A DNA stretch of 64,000 bases, taken from assembly GCF_001651875.1 (NCBI RefSeq), contig NZ_LNQB01000071.1:1-64000 (forward strand). The letters are read 5' to 3'. Position 1 is the stretch's first letter. Every line of letters begins with the position of its first letter. A program made the translations under genes and the position numbers. Shown here piece by piece: positions 47,121-56,841 of the stretch. A model generated the notes under the pieces. The model was given only the letters and a program-made list of their open reading frames with translations, was not told where the DNA came from and searched no databases. Origin of the DNA: Sinorhizobium saheli (GTDB lineage: Bacteria > Pseudomonadota > Alphaproteobacteria > Rhizobiales > Rhizobiaceae).

Positions 47121-48035
47121 ATGACAGACGAGACCTCATCCTTTTCGGCGCGGCTCAAGGCCAATGCGGCCGCGGTCGAAGCGCTGCTCGCGACGCTTCT
47201 CGGCCCGGCCGCCTTGCCGGACGAAATCGCCCGCCCGGAAACGCTGCTCGATGCGATGCGCCACGGCGTGCTGAACGGCGGCAAGCGGCTGCGCCCCTTC
47301 CTCGTCACGGAGAGCGCCGCCCTTCTCGGCGGAAACGCCGATGCGGGCTTGAGGATCGGCGCGGCGCTCGAATGCGTGCATTGCTATTCGCTCGTCCATG
47401 ACGACCTGCCGGCGATGGACGACGACGACGTCCGGCGCGGCAAGCCGACGGTCCACATCGCCTTCGACGAGGCAACGGCGATCCTCGCCGGCGACAGCCT
47501 GCTGACCTTCGCCTTCGACATCATCGCGGCGCCGGAGACGGCGCTTTCCGACAGCCAGAAGACGACGCTCGTGCTGGCGCTGGCGCGCGCCGCCGGCCAC
47601 GGCGGCATGGCCGGCGGGCAGGCGCTCGATCTCGCGGCCGAGAGACGGGCCCCGGACGAAGCCGGCATCGTCCTGCTGCAGGCGATGAAGACCGGGGCAC
47701 TTATCCGCTTTGCCTGCGAGGCCGGCGCGATCATCGCCGATGCCGGGCCGGAGGACCGCCGGCGGATGCGCGCCTTCGGCGAGAAGATCGGCCTCGCCTT
47801 CCAGCTTGCCGACGACCTCCTGGACCTCACCGCCGACGCCGCGGTGATCGGCAAGGCGACCGGCAAGGATGCCACCCGCGGCAAGGGCACGCTCGTCGCC
47901 CTTCACGGCCAGGCCTGGGCCGAGCGCGCGCTCGAAAGGCTGGTCCGGGAGGCGGAAGAGCTGCTGGCGCCCTACGGCGCCCGCTCGGCCATCCTTGCCG
48001 AGGCCGCCCGTTTCATCGCCAACCGCAGGAGCTAG
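47121..48035 (+). CDS. ispA: farnesyl diphosphate synthase (polyprenyl synthetase)
   Basis: 304 residues, trans-isoprenyl diphosphate synthase. The first aspartate-rich motif is [18 protein letters not shown], with the two-residue insertion typical of bacterial (type II) farnesyl synthases; the second is [24 protein letters not shown] binds the pyrophosphate. It makes farnesyl diphosphate for quinones, undecaprenyl phosphate and hopanoids. The ATG at 47121 is the likely start; the frame extends far upstream antisense to mtgA. hisC starts four bases after its stop. Confidence 0.92.
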   Translation: MTDETSSFSARLKANAAAVEALLATLLGPAALPDEIARPETLLDAMRHGVLNGGKRLRPFLVTESAALLGGNADAGLRIGAALECVHCYSLVHDDLPAMDDDDVRRGKPTVHIAFDEATAILAGDSLLTFAFDIIAAPETALSDSQKTTLVLALARAAGHGGMAGGQALDLAAERRAPDEAGIVLLQAMKTGALIRFACEAGAIIADAGPEDRRRMRAFGEKIGLAFQLADDLLDLTADAAVIGKATGKDATRGKGTLVALHGQAWAERALERLVREAEELLAPYGARSAILAEAARFIANRRS

Positions 48036-48039
48036 AGCC

Positions 48040-49095
48040 GTGAGCAAATTCTGGTCGCCGATCGTTTCGACGCTGAAGCCCTATGTTCCGGGCGAGCAGC
48101 CGCGCATGGCGAACCTCGTCAAGCTGAACACCAACGAGAGCCCTTATCCCCCCTCGGAAAAGGCGATCGAGGCGATCCGGGCGGCGGCAGGCGCCGATCT
48201 CCGGCTCTATCCGGATCCGGTGGCGCTGGGCCTGAGGGAAGCGATCGCGGCGAGATACGGCGTCTCGGCCGGCGAAGTCTTCGTCGGCAACGGCTCGGAC
48301 GAGGTGTTGGCCCATGCCTTTGCCGCACTCCTGAAGCACGACGATCCGCTGCTCTATCCGGACATCTCCTACAGCTTCTATCCGACCTATGCGGGCCTCT
48401 TCGGCATCGATGCGGTCGAGGTGCCGCTCGACGCGGCCTTCCGCATCGGCATCGCCGACTACCGCCGCCCCGCCGGCGCGATCATCCTGCCGAACCCCAA
48501 CGCCCCGACCGGCATCGGCCTGCCGCTCGCCGAAATCGAGGCGCTGGTCGCCAGACACCCGGACCAGCCGGTGGTGATCGACGAGGCCTATATCGACTTC
48601 GGCGGCGAGTCGGCGACCGCGCTCGTGCCGAAATACGACAACCTGCTCGTGGTCCAGACCTTCTCCAAGTCGCGCGCCCTTGCGGGCCTGCGCGTCGGCT
48701 TCGCCATCGGTCAGCGGCCGCTGATCGAGGCGCTGGAGCGCGTCAAGGACAGCTTCAACTCCTACCCGCTCGGACGCGCCGCCCAGGCGGGCGCCACCGC
48801 CGCGATTAAGGACGAGGCATGGTTCGAGGCAACGCGGGGCAAGATCATCGCCTCGCGGGCGAGGTTGACGGCCGAACTGGAACGACGCGGCTTCGAGGTC
48901 CTGCCGTCGCAGGCAAACTTCGTCTTCGCCCGCCACCCGGGCCATGCCGGCCAGACGCTCGCCGCCAGGCTCCGCGAGCACGCCGTCATCGTCCGCCACT
49001 TCGCCAAGCCGCGGATCGCGGATTTCATGCGCATCACCATCGGCACCGACGAGGAATGCGGAAGGCTGATCGCGGCGCTCGACGCGATTTTGTGA
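48040..49095 (+). CDS. hisC: histidinol-phosphate aminotransferase
   Basis: 351 residues from a GTG at 48040 with AGGAG nine bases upstream. It is a PLP enzyme of the HisC group: substrate/N-terminal [15 protein letters not shown], phosphate site [28 protein letters not shown], cofactor Asp/Tyr IDEAYIDF and the Schiff-base Lys in [14 protein letters not shown]. It functions in histidine synthesis and possibly as an aromatic aminotransferase. Rhizobia often carry several hisC copies, so this may not be the only one. It is in an operon with ispA without an obvious metabolic link. Confidence 0.87.
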   Translation: MSKFWSPIVSTLKPYVPGEQPRMANLVKLNTNESPYPPSEKAIEAIRAAAGADLRLYPDPVALGLREAIAARYGVSAGEVFVGNGSDEVLAHAFAALLKHDDPLLYPDISYSFYPTYAGLFGIDAVEVPLDAAFRIGIADYRRPAGAIILPNPNAPTGIGLPLAEIEALVARHPDQPVVIDEAYIDFGGESATALVPKYDNLLVVQTFSKSRALAGLRVGFAIGQRPLIEALERVKDSFNSYPLGRAAQAGATAAIKDEAWFEATRGKIIASRARLTAELERRGFEVLPSQANFVFARHPGHAGQTLAARLREHAVIVRHFAKPRIADFMRITIGTDEECGRLIAALDAIL

Positions 49096-49128
49096 GGTTG
49101 AACCGGACGCAGCGGCGCAGCACGTCCT

Positions 49129-49437
49129 GCCCCTCATCCCGCTGCCGCGACCTTCTCCCCGTCGTGACGGGGAGAAGGGGCATGGGGCGCCCGCTTGCTC
49201 CCCCGCTTCGCTTGCGCGGAGGGGGCGGTTGCGAGGGGTTCATAGCGGCGCCGCGCGTCCCCTTCGCCCCGCTTGCGGGGCGAAGGTGGCCGGCAGGCCG
49301 GATGAGGGGCATGAGGCACCCGCTTGCTCCGCCGTTTCGCTTGCGCGGAGGGGCGTTGCGAGGGATTGATAGCGGGCCGCGAGTCCCCTTCGCCCCGCTT
49401 GCGGGGAGAAGGTGGCCGGCAGGCCGGATGAGGGGCA
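49129..49437. repeat. array of three RIME-like palindromic repeats
   Basis: A left unit (CCCCTCATCCCGCTGCCG and TTCTCCCCGTCGTGACGGGG) is followed by two near-identical inverted units, each starting CCCCTTCGCCCCGCTTGCGG and ending GGCCGGCAGGCCGGATGAGG (49259-49310 and 49385-49436). A shared spacer with CCGCTTGCTCC and TTGCGCGGAGGGG occurs twice. It fills the convergent gap between hisC and ispG. Confidence 0.85.
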
Positions 49438-49479
49438 ATTCCGGCCGGCTATCCGGCTGAAGGAGATACGCTCGTCGCC

Positions 49480-50733
49480 TTACTCCGCCGCCGCCCGGCC
49501 GCGGCCGAAGCGCTTGTCGATATAGTCGGCGACGAGGAGCTGGAATTCCTCGGCGATCTTCGGGCCGCGCAAGGTCATCGCCTTCTGGCCGTCGATGAAG
49601 ACGGGGGCGGCCGGCGTCTCGCCGGTGCCGGGGAGCGAGATGCCGATATCGGCGTGCTTGCTCTCGCCGGGACCGTTGACGATGCAGCCCATGACCGCGA
49701 CCTTCAGCGCCTCGACGCCGGGATATTTCTCGCGCCAGACCGGCATGCTCGAACGGATGTCCTCCTGGATCTTCTGGGCAAGCTCCTGGAAGACGGTCGA
49801 GGTGGTGCGGCCGCAGCCGGGACAGGCGGCGACGACCGGAATGAACTGGCGGAAGCCCATGACCTGCAGCAGTTCCTGCCCCACCTGCACCTCGCGGGTG
49901 CGGTCGCCGCCGGGCTCGGGGGTGAGCGAAATGCGGATCGTGTCGCCGATGCCCTGTTGCATCAGGATGCCGAGCGAGGCGGAGGAGGCGACGATGCCCT
50001 TGGTGCCCATGCCGGCCTCGGTGAGCCCGAGATGCAGCGCATGGTCGGAGCGGGCGGCGAGCATCGCATAGACGGCGATCAGGTCCTGGACGCCGGAGAC
50101 CTTGGCGGAAAGGATGATGCGGTTGCGCGGCAGGCCGAGCTCCTCGGCAAGTTCCGCCGAAAGGAGCGCCGACTGCACGATCGTCTCGCGCGTCACCTGC
50201 TGCGCCGTCAGCGGCGAGCCCTTGGCCTGGTTCTCGTCCATCAGCCGCGTCAGGAGCTCCTGGTCGAGCGAGCCCCAGTTGACGCCGATGCGCACCGGCT
50301 TGTCGTAGCGGATCGCCATCTCGATGATCTCGGCGAACTGCTTATCCTTCTTGTCCTTGAAGCCGACATTGCCGGGATTGATGCGGTATTTCGCCAGCGC
50401 CTCGGCGCAGGCCGGATGGTCGGCCAAGAGCTTGTGGCCGATATAGTGAAAGTCGCCGACGAGCGGCACGTCCATGCCGAGCCTCAGGAGCCGCTCGCGG
50501 ATCTTCGGCACGGCGGCCGCACTCTCGTCGCGGTCGACGGTGATGCGCACGAGCTCCGAGCCTGCCTTGTGGAGGGCCGCAACTTGGGCGACGGTCTGGT
50601 CGACATCGGCCGTATCCGTGTTCGTCATCGACTGGACGACGACCGGCGCGCCGCCGCCGACGATCACGCCGCCGACATCGACGGCGACCGAGGCGCGGCG
50701 CGGCTTTGGCTCGAAATCGAAGGCAGAAGACAT
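49480..50733 (-). CDS. ispG: 4-hydroxy-3-methylbut-2-enyl diphosphate synthase
   Basis: 417 residues, GcpE/IspG of the MEP isoprenoid pathway; it converts MEcPP to HMBPP using a 4Fe-4S cluster. The cluster ligands are in [12 protein letters not shown] and [27 protein letters not shown] and [14 protein letters not shown] belong to the TIM barrel. The ATG at 50733 has GAGG upstream. It is monocistronic and flanked by RIME-like repeats on both sides. Confidence 0.95.
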   Translation of the reverse strand: MSSAFDFEPKPRRASVAVDVGGVIVGGGAPVVVQSMTNTDTADVDQTVAQVAALHKAGSELVRITVDRDESAAAVPKIRERLLRLGMDVPLVGDFHYIGHKLLADHPACAEALAKYRINPGNVGFKDKKDKQFAEIIEMAIRYDKPVRIGVNWGSLDQELLTRLMDENQAKGSPLTAQQVTRETIVQSALLSAELAEELGLPRNRIILSAKVSGVQDLIAVYAMLAARSDHALHLGLTEAGMGTKGIVASSASLGILMQQGIGDTIRISLTPEPGGDRTREVQVGQELLQVMGFRQFIPVVAACPGCGRTTSTVFQELAQKIQEDIRSSMPVWREKYPGVEALKVAVMGCIVNGPGESKHADIGISLPGTGETPAAPVFIDGQKAMTLRGPKIAEEFQLLVADYIDKRFGRGRAAAE

Positions 50734-50877
50734 GAAGGCCTCTTCTTGGTCCTTTTGCTGGTGCGGCTTCGCGCGCCGAGCTTTCGCTTTTCAGGTGGCG
50801 GAGGAAAGCGTGCTTGTCAACGGCAACATCACGCGCTGACGGCGAATTGATGGCAGGGTAGGTGTCGAGCGCGCGAT

Positions 50878-51052
50878 GGCCCCTCATCCGCCTGCCGGCA
50901 CCTTCTCCCCGTTCTCACGGGGCGAAGGGACTTGCCGCACCGTTGAAGTCCCCTCTCACGCAGGCGCCAGCGGGGAGTCGAGACGCATGCTGCGAGTCCC
51001 CTTCGCCCCACCTGCGGGGAGAAGGTGGCCGGCAGGCCGGATGAGGGGCAAT
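50878..51052. repeat. RIME-like palindromic intergenic repeat pair
   Basis: The left unit has CCCCTCATCCGCCTGCCGGC and a TTCTCCCCGTTCTCACGGGG palindrome; the right inverted unit has CCCCTTCGCCCCACCTGCGG and ends GGCCGGCAGGCCGGATGAGG. It lies in the 446-base gap between ispG and the MFS gene, where no gene is supported. Confidence 0.8.
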
Positions 51053-51076
51053 CGCCTCCGCGACGCATCGTGCCAA

Positions 51077-51183
51077 CTTAGAGCTTTTTGCAGTCAGGCG
51101 GAAACACCTGACGTCGCACAAATGCAGCAACACCAAATGGTTAGATCGGCGGCGCGATCATATGTGAGCGCACTCCGCTCTAG
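51077..51183. repeat. 105-bp CTAG-bounded intergenic element, copy 2
   Basis: Inverted copy of the element at 34601-34705. Shared blocks include TTTTGCAGTC, CACCTGA, GTCGCACAAAT, GGCGCGA and ATGTGAGTG/ATGTGAGCG, and both ends are TTAG/CTAG. The TAG stop of the MFS gene (51180-51182) lies in its right boundary. Confidence 0.72.
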
Positions 51184-52373
51184 GAATGCTCCTTGCCGTG
51201 ATCCGCATGGACGGCGTGATGCGAGAGCAGGAGCACGACGACGAAGAGAGCGGGGACGGCGGTGAAGATGATCGCAAAGCCGCTGTGCTCGGCGACGAAG
51301 CCGATCAGCGACGGTGCGAACAGCATGCCGGAATAGCCCATGGTGGTGGCGACCGCGAGGCCGATGCCCGGCTGCAGGCCCGGCATGTTGCCGGCCGCCG
51401 AGAAGGCGATCGGCACCATGTTGGAGATGCCGATGCCGGCGACCGCAAAGCCGAGGATCGCCAATACCGCGTTCGGGGCGAGCCCGGCAAGGACCAGGCC
51501 GACAAGCGCGGTCACGGTGCAAATGCGCAAGGTCCGCTTCGCGCCGAGCAGATCACGCAGGTGATCGCCGGCAAAGCGCATCGCCGCCATGGTCGCCGAG
51601 AAGGCGGCGAAACCGAAGCCCGAGAGTTCGGTCGAGGCGCCGAGTTCGTTGCGAAGGTAGAGCGCGCCCCAGTCGAGCACGGCGCCCTCCGGCACCATCG
51701 AGAACAGCGCCATGATGCCGATCAGCCAGGGAAGCGGCGTCAGCGGCAGCCGGAGTTTCTCCCTCGCCGCGGCGGGATGGGGACGGTCGGCGAGAATCAT
51801 CGGCCAGGCGACGGCAAGGATGGCGAGGCAGAGGCCGGTGACGGCGATCGCATGCGGCAGCACGCCGATGCGCGCCATCAGGAAGCCGCCGGTGCCGGCG
51901 CCGATCAGCCCGCCGAGGCTCCAATAGGCGTGGCAGGACGACATGATCGCCCGGCGCATCGATCTTTCCACCTCGACCGCATTGGCGTTCATCGCCACAT
52001 CCATGGCGCCGACGAAGCCGCCGAGCAGAAACATGCCGATCGCCGCCGCGAAGACGTTCGGCACGAGGGTCAGGACCAGGAGCAGGGGCGAGAGGATGAT
52101 CGCCGTGACCTTGGCCACCGTCTGCGAGCCGAGCCGGGCGATGAGCCCGCCGGCGATCGGCATCAGCACCAGCGAGCCGACGCCGAACACGAGGATCAGG
52201 AGCCCGAGGACGCCCTCGCCGATCGCAAGCCGGTCCTTGAATTCCGGAATTTTCGGCGCCCAGCTACCGTTGACGAAGCCGTTCAACAGGAAGAGGAGCG
52301 ACACGGCGAGCCGGTTCTTCGACATGTAGCCCTGCCGGACGACGGGCCGGGCGGTGTCGATACGTTGATCCAT
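51180..52373 (-). CDS. MFS transporter (FucP/YbjJ-like)
   Basis: 397 residues with about 12 hydrophobic segments. The first is NRLAVSLLFLLNGFVNGSWAPKIPEF and the A-motif-like loop is GGLIARLGSQTVAKV. The NGxxxGSWAPKIPEFKDRL start is typical of a group of bacterial MFS proteins of unknown substrate, annotated YbjJ-like. The ATG at 52373 has GGAG upstream; the frame to 52406 is not needed. It lies 69 bases downstream of a DeoR regulator on the same strand, so the two likely form a unit and the transporter may handle a sugar or nucleoside. Confidence 0.83.
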   Translation of the reverse strand: MDQRIDTARPVVRQGYMSKNRLAVSLLFLLNGFVNGSWAPKIPEFKDRLAIGEGVLGLLILVFGVGSLVLMPIAGGLIARLGSQTVAKVTAIILSPLLLVLTLVPNVFAAAIGMFLLGGFVGAMDVAMNANAVEVERSMRRAIMSSCHAYWSLGGLIGAGTGGFLMARIGVLPHAIAVTGLCLAILAVAWPMILADRPHPAAAREKLRLPLTPLPWLIGIMALFSMVPEGAVLDWGALYLRNELGASTELSGFGFAAFSATMAAMRFAGDHLRDLLGAKRTLRICTVTALVGLVLAGLAPNAVLAILGFAVAGIGISNMVPIAFSAAGNMPGLQPGIGLAVATTMGYSGMLFAPSLIGFVAEHSGFAIIFTAVPALFVVVLLLSHHAVHADHGKEHS

Positions 52374-52442
52374 GGTTGTCTCCGCTTGCCGGACCATCCG
52401 GCTCAAATGGTGATTTCGATCAGATTGCCGCCGGATCGCGGA

Positions 52443-53225
52443 TCATTGCCTCGGATCGCCGGCGAGAACGACCTTGGCCCCGCGCGCCGCAAGAGCGGCA
52501 ACGTGAGCCTCCGGCGCATCCGCCTCCAGGACCAGCGTCGACACGGCCTCGATGCCGATCACCGCGTATGGCGCCGCCGTGCCGAGCTTGTCGCTGGTGA
52601 CCGCTGCCAGCAGGGAGCGGCTCCTTGCGGCGATCAGCCGCTTGAATTCCGCATCCTCGAAGTGGAAGGCCGTCAGTCCCGCCTCGGCATCGGCGCCGCA
52701 GGCGCCGAGAATCGAGAGATCGGGCCTCAGGAGTTCGGCATCGCGCCGCGCCCGCGCGCCCACCGCAGCGCCGACGGCGCGGTTGAGAGTGCCGCCGATG
52801 AGGATGACGTCGAGGCCCGGCTTTTCCATCAGCGCGGCGGCGATCAGCGGCGTGTTGGTAACGATCGTCGCCGAAAGCGTGGGTGCCACCGCCCGCGCGA
52901 TCGCCAGGTTGGTCGAGCCGGCGTCGAGGAAGACCGTCATGCCCCGGCCGATGAAGCCGATCGAGGCCTGCGCCAGTGCCAGCTTTCGCTCCGGGGCGAG
53001 CGACGCCCGCTCGCTCAAGGAACCGGCATCCGGGGCGAGCGGCAAGGCCCCGCCATAGACGCGCTCGCAAAGCCCGGCCGCTGCCATCTCGCGCAGGTCG
53101 CGGCGGATCGTGTCCTCGGAGACGTTGAATTGGCGGGCAAGGTCGGCCGCGAGCACCCGGCCCTCCGTCCTCAGGCGTTCCTGGATCAGGGATTTTCTTT
53201 CGCGCAGCAGCAGTTCCGTCGACAT
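52443..53225 (-). CDS. DeoR-family transcriptional regulator
   Basis: 260 residues. The N-terminal DeoR HTH reads RERKSLIQERLRTEGRVLAADLARQFNVSEDTIRRDL in outline, and GLCERVYGGALPL follows. The C-terminal sensor domain has the phosphosugar-binding DAGSTNLAIARAV and ILIGGTLN patterns. No good ribosome binding site precedes the ATG at 53225, so the transcript may be leaderless or the start may be elsewhere. Just upstream are two similar AAACGTG motifs (about 53240 and 53262) that could be its own binding sites. It probably controls the MFS gene. Confidence 0.86.
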   Translation of the reverse strand: MSTELLLRERKSLIQERLRTEGRVLAADLARQFNVSEDTIRRDLREMAAAGLCERVYGGALPLAPDAGSLSERASLAPERKLALAQASIGFIGRGMTVFLDAGSTNLAIARAVAPTLSATIVTNTPLIAAALMEKPGLDVILIGGTLNRAVGAAVGARARRDAELLRPDLSILGACGADAEAGLTAFHFEDAEFKRLIAARSRSLLAAVTSDKLGTAAPYAVIGIEAVSTLVLEADAPEAHVAALAARGAKVVLAGDPRQ

Positions 53226-53495
53226 ATTTGAAATCGTGCATAAACGTGTATGAATCGGTGAAAACGTGAATAGCGCTCTCGCTCGGCCATTTCAACCGCG
53301 GATCGCTTGGAACACGTATTGGTGTCGCGGGTTTCTCATCGGAGCGTTTTCCGTGGAAAGTCGCTCACGCGAGAAAAATCTTCATCGAAGCAGTCGTGAT
53401 TTGGTCGTTTATGCGCTCAGGCGCGCCGGATTTTGTGCGAATCTCGCCACAATCCGGATGACGGGCCGGAGAACAAACGAGATGGAAACAAGACA

Positions 53496-54269
53496 ATGAA
53501 ACTCCTTCCGACGCTTTTCGCTGCCGCCCTTCTGCAACTTGCCGCCTTCATGCCGGCCGAGGCCGGCTCGAACCTCGACGAGATCAAGTCCGCCGGCGTG
53601 CTGAAGATCGGCACCGAGGGCACCTATGCCCCCTTCACCTATCACGACGCCAGCGGCGCCCTAGTCGGCTTCGACGTCGAGATCGGCCAGGCGGTCGCCG
53701 AGCGCCTCGGCGTCAAGGCGGAATTCCTCGAAGGCAAGTGGGACGGGCTGATCGCCGGCCTCGATGCCAATCGCTACGACACGGTCATCAACCAGGTCGG
53801 CATCACCGAGGAACGCAAGAAGAAATACGATTTCTCCGACCCCTATATCGCCTCCAAGGCGGTGCTGATCGTCAAGGGCGATAATGACGAGATCAAGGAC
53901 TTCGCCGATCTCAAGGGCAAAAAGTCCGCTCAGTCGCTGACCAGCAACTTCGGCAAGCTCGCCCAGGCTTCGGGCGCCGAGCTCGTCGGCACCGACGGTT
54001 TCGACCAGTCGATCCAGCTGGTCCTGACCGGCCGCGCCGACGCGACGATCAACGACAGCCTCTCCTTCCTCGATTTCAAGAAGCAGAAGCCGGACGCGAA
54101 CGTGAAGGTCGCCGCAGAAAAGCCGGACGCCGACTATTCCGGCATCATCATCCGCAAGGGCGAACCGGAGCTGCTCGACGCCATCAACAAGGCGCTCGCC
54201 GAGATCAGGGCGGACGGCACCTACGAGAAGATCTCGCAGAAATATTTCGGCGCCGACGTCTCGAAATAG
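53496..54269 (+). CDS. amino acid ABC transporter substrate-binding protein (cystine-like)
   Basis: 257 residues with a signal peptide (MKLLPTLFAAALLQLAAFMP, cleaved near AEA-GS). It belongs to solute-binding family 3: VLKIGTEGTYAPFTYHD, GFDVEIGQAVAERLG, and DTVINQVGITEERKKKYDFS. These segments resemble cystine-binding TcyJ/FliY proteins more than general amino acid ones, which is a tentative ligand call. The ATG at 53496 gives a proper signal peptide. It is followed by a repeat-containing gap of 331 bases before the permease gene. Confidence 0.87.
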   Translation: MKLLPTLFAAALLQLAAFMPAEAGSNLDEIKSAGVLKIGTEGTYAPFTYHDASGALVGFDVEIGQAVAERLGVKAEFLEGKWDGLIAGLDANRYDTVINQVGITEERKKKYDFSDPYIASKAVLIVKGDNDEIKDFADLKGKKSAQSLTSNFGKLAQASGAELVGTDGFDQSIQLVLTGRADATINDSLSFLDFKKQKPDANVKVAAEKPDADYSGIIIRKGEPELLDAINKALAEIRADGTYEKISQKYFGADVSK

Positions 54270-54289
54270 CCTATGGGAAACGCCGTGAG

Positions 54290-54502
54290 CGGCCCCTCAT
54301 CCGCCTGCCGGCACCTTCTCCCCGCAAAGGCGGGGAGAAGGGGCAAGCCGCACCCTCCCAGTCTGCCCTTAACAAGCGCGGTAGCAGGTGGACGCGGCAA
54401 CGTCTCACCCCTCCGCCGGCACGCCGTGCGTTGCGGTGTCCTCGTCCCCTCTCCCCGCAAGCGGCCGGAAGCGGGGAGAGGGCTAGGGTGAGGGGCGGTG
54501 TC
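54290..54502. repeat. RIME-like palindromic repeat inside an ABC transporter operon
   Basis: The left unit has CCCCTCATCCGCCTGCCGGC and a TTCTCCCCGCAAAGGCGGGG hairpin; the right inverted unit has CCCTCTCCCCGCAAGCGGCC and AGCGGGGAGAGGG and ends in GTGAGGGGCGG. As at 25431-25597, it separates the binding-protein gene from the permease gene. Confidence 0.78.
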
Positions 54503-54600
54503 CAGCCTGCCTGCAGGCTTCACAGCTTTCCCCGTCCTGCTTTATGTATCGTGATCCGTTCCGGCATCGGAGCGGATCGCGCGTTTCGAAAGGCTCTCCC

Positions 54601-55281
54601 TTGCCCAACTGGCTTCAATTGATGGCGGACTCGCTGCCGACCCTGCTTTGGGCCGGGCTGATCTTCACGGTTCCGTTGACCCTGCTTTCCTTCGTGCTTG
54701 GTCTTTCGCTCGGACTTGTCACGGCGCTCGTCCGTCTCTTCGCACCGGCTCCTTTTGTCGCCGTGGCGCGGTTCTATGTCTGGGTGTTCCGCGGAACGCC
54801 GCTCCTCGTCCAGCTCTTCGTCATCTTCTACGGCCTGCCGAGCATGAACATATTGCTCGATGCCTTCCCCGCTGCGCTGATCGGTTTCACGCTCAACATC
54901 GGCGCCTATACATCCGAAATCATCCGCGCAACGATCTCCTCCGTGCCGCGCGGCCAATGGGAGGCGGCCTATTCGATCGGGATGAGCTGGAGCCAGGTCA
55001 TGCGCCGCACGATCCTGCCGCAGGCGACCCGGGTCGCAATCCCGCCTCTCTCGAACACCTTCATTTCGCTGGTGAAGGACACTTCGCTCGCAGCAGCAAT
55101 CACCGTGCCGGAGCTCTTCCAGACGGCGCAGCGCATCGTCGCCACCACCTATGAGCCGTTGATCCTCTACATCGAAGCGGCGCTGATCTATCTTGTCATG
55201 AGTTCCGCCCTTTCGGCGTTGCAGGTGAAGCTGGAACAGCGCTTCGCCCGCTATGGCGGCTTCCTGGAGGCGCGCGCATGA
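54601..55281 (+). CDS. amino acid ABC transporter permease
   Basis: 226 residues from a TTG at 54601 with AAAGG seven bases upstream, giving an N-terminus PNWLQLMADSLPTLL typical of the family; an upstream ATG at 54544 and a downstream ATG at 54622 are alternatives. It is of the HisM/TcyL type with about five membrane segments. The EAA loop is PRGQWEAAYSIGMSWSQVM and RRTILPQA. As there is a single permease gene, it probably forms a homodimer. It is coupled to the ATPase gene by a four-base overlap. Confidence 0.87.
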   Translation: MPNWLQLMADSLPTLLWAGLIFTVPLTLLSFVLGLSLGLVTALVRLFAPAPFVAVARFYVWVFRGTPLLVQLFVIFYGLPSMNILLDAFPAALIGFTLNIGAYTSEIIRATISSVPRGQWEAAYSIGMSWSQVMRRTILPQATRVAIPPLSNTFISLVKDTSLAAAITVPELFQTAQRIVATTYEPLILYIEAALIYLVMSSALSALQVKLEQRFARYGGFLEARA

Positions 55282-56039
55282 TCGAACTCACCGACATCGA
55301 AAAGCGTTTCGGCACCAACCTGGTGCTCAAGGGAATCAGCGTGACGATGGCCGAGGGCTCGGTAACGGCGCTGGTCGGCCCATCCGGGGGCGGCAAGAGC
55401 ACGCTGCTCAGATGCGTCAACCTTTTGGAGATCCCTACACACGGGGCGATCCGGCTTGGCGAGGAACGGCTGGAGTTCGCGCCTCACCGCACGGTCGGCT
55501 GGAGGGCGATCCAGAAACTTCGCCGCCAAACCGGCATGGTGTTCCAGAATTTTCAACTCTTTCCGCACCAGACCGCGCTCGGCAACGTGATGGAAGGCCT
55601 TGTAACCGTTCTCAAATGGCCGGCCGACCGCGCCCGCGCCCGGGCGATGGAACTCCTTGAAAAGGTCGGCATGGCGCACAAGGCCGACGCCTGGCCGTCG
55701 ACGCTTTCCGGCGGCCAGCAGCAGCGCGTCGCGATCGCCCGGGCGCTTGCGCCATCGCCGCGCGTCCTTCTCTGCGACGAGCCGACTTCCGCGCTCGACC
55801 CGGAACTTGCCGAGGAAGTGGTCGAGGTGCTGAGCCGTCTCGCCCGCGAAGGCACGACAATGATCATGGCGACCCACGACCTGCGCCTCGCCTCGCGCGT
55901 CGCCGACCACGTCGTCTTCCTCGACGCCGGCGTCGTCGTCGAAAGCGGCCCGCCGCGCAAGATTTTCTCGACGCCGGAGCGCGAGCGGACGAAGCGGTTC
56001 ATTTCATCGCTGAGCGCGCCGATGAGCTATGATATCTGA
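55278..56039 (+). CDS. amino acid ABC transporter ATP-binding protein
   Basis: 253 residues, PAAT-type ATPase. Walker A is GPSGGGKST (a less common Gly replacing the usual Cys/Ser), the Q-loop is in MVFQNFQLFPHQTAL, the signature is LSGGQQQRVAIARAL, Walker B is RVLLCDEPTSALDPE and the H-loop is in MATHDLRLA. Its ATG overlaps the permease stop (ATGA). Together with the two genes before it, it makes a complete importer. Confidence 0.93.
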   Translation: MIELTDIEKRFGTNLVLKGISVTMAEGSVTALVGPSGGGKSTLLRCVNLLEIPTHGAIRLGEERLEFAPHRTVGWRAIQKLRRQTGMVFQNFQLFPHQTALGNVMEGLVTVLKWPADRARARAMELLEKVGMAHKADAWPSTLSGGQQQRVAIARALAPSPRVLLCDEPTSALDPELAEEVVEVLSRLAREGTTMIMATHDLRLASRVADHVVFLDAGVVVESGPPRKIFSTPERERTKRFISSLSAPMSYDI

Positions 56040-56250
56040 GCGTGCATGAAGAGGTTAGACGAGCCTGGAGAAACCCCAGTGTTGTCGGCGCGGCCGCGAA
56101 AACCATACCGGTCTTCCTGGCAAACGGTGTCGAATCTTTCGACTGAGGAGCCTTTCCCGCCGTGCATGACGGCCGAGGTGATGCCTGGCGATGAATGCAA
56201 ACGGGGAATCTGATCTCCGCTAGTGCGACCGGCATCGCTCAGAAAGCACT
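56040..56250. other. convergent gap between the amino acid ABC operon and the atypical island
   Basis: No gene, repeat or clear terminator is seen here. The stretch marks a change from high-GC housekeeping sequence to the more AT-rich 56250-57190 segment. Confidence 0.35.
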
Positions 56251-56841
56251 TTACGCAATCTGCTCAATCCGGCACTGCTGGCACAGCGGATATGTCTGCA
56301 AGAAGGATGTCAGGCAATCTCGCATAGTTTGGAAATCTGATCCGTACATGTAGAGTGCGGTTTCGTGCTGCCCTTGCCAGTGGCTCTTCACTATCCCGAT
56401 GCCGCTCAACAGTCGCTCGCATTCCTGATAGACGAAATTGACGTCACTCGTGGCATAGACCTCCTGTGGGAGGTCGGTACCGTTGAGGTACAAGGCTAAC
56501 CCCTCGTGAGCACCGAACTCGATGACCCGGTTCTGATCTGGGACATGTAGGCGCGAGCCTTTTGGAGCAAGCATGGCTTCCAAGGCTCTGACAACGATGT
56601 CGATCGTGACATCAGACAGATGATCCAACTCGATCTCGATGTCGCAATGCTCGACCTCTCCATTGGATTGCAATAAAGTACCGCCCCCAAGGACACGAAC
56701 ACCATGTCCGTGCCTCTTCATCACGGCATCGAGTGCATCTTCAAGTTCCCCGCGGTGAACTGGCTGCAGTCGAGCGTTCAAACTGGCTACGACGACTGAC
56801 GGATTCTTCTTGTTCTTCTTGAAGACTAGCGGCCACTTCAA
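56251..56841 (-). CDS. hypothetical protein, unrecognised, atypical composition
   Basis: 196 residues from a TTG at 56841 with AGAGGTGA five bases upstream. That start overlaps the stop of a small upstream ORF as TTGA, the same geometry as ATGA coupling. I do not recognise the family. Visible features are a basic start (WPLVFKKNKKN), a hydrophilic alpha/beta-looking core with GVRVLGGGTLLQ, CDIEIELDHLSD and VRALEAMLAPKGSRL, and a C-terminal PLCQQCRIEQIA with a CxxC pair. There is no signal peptide and no long membrane segment. GC content and codon use (frequent A/T third positions) differ from all neighbours, suggesting acquisition by transfer. A regulatory or immunity-type role is possible but not shown. 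Confidence 0.55.
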   Translation of the reverse strand: MKWPLVFKKNKKNPSVVVASLNARLQPVHRGELEDALDAVMKRHGHGVRVLGGGTLLQSNGEVEHCDIEIELDHLSDVTIDIVVRALEAMLAPKGSRLHVPDQNRVIEFGAHEGLALYLNGTDLPQEVYATSDVNFVYQECERLLSGIGIVKSHWQGQHETALYMYGSDFQTMRDCLTSFLQTYPLCQQCRIEQIA

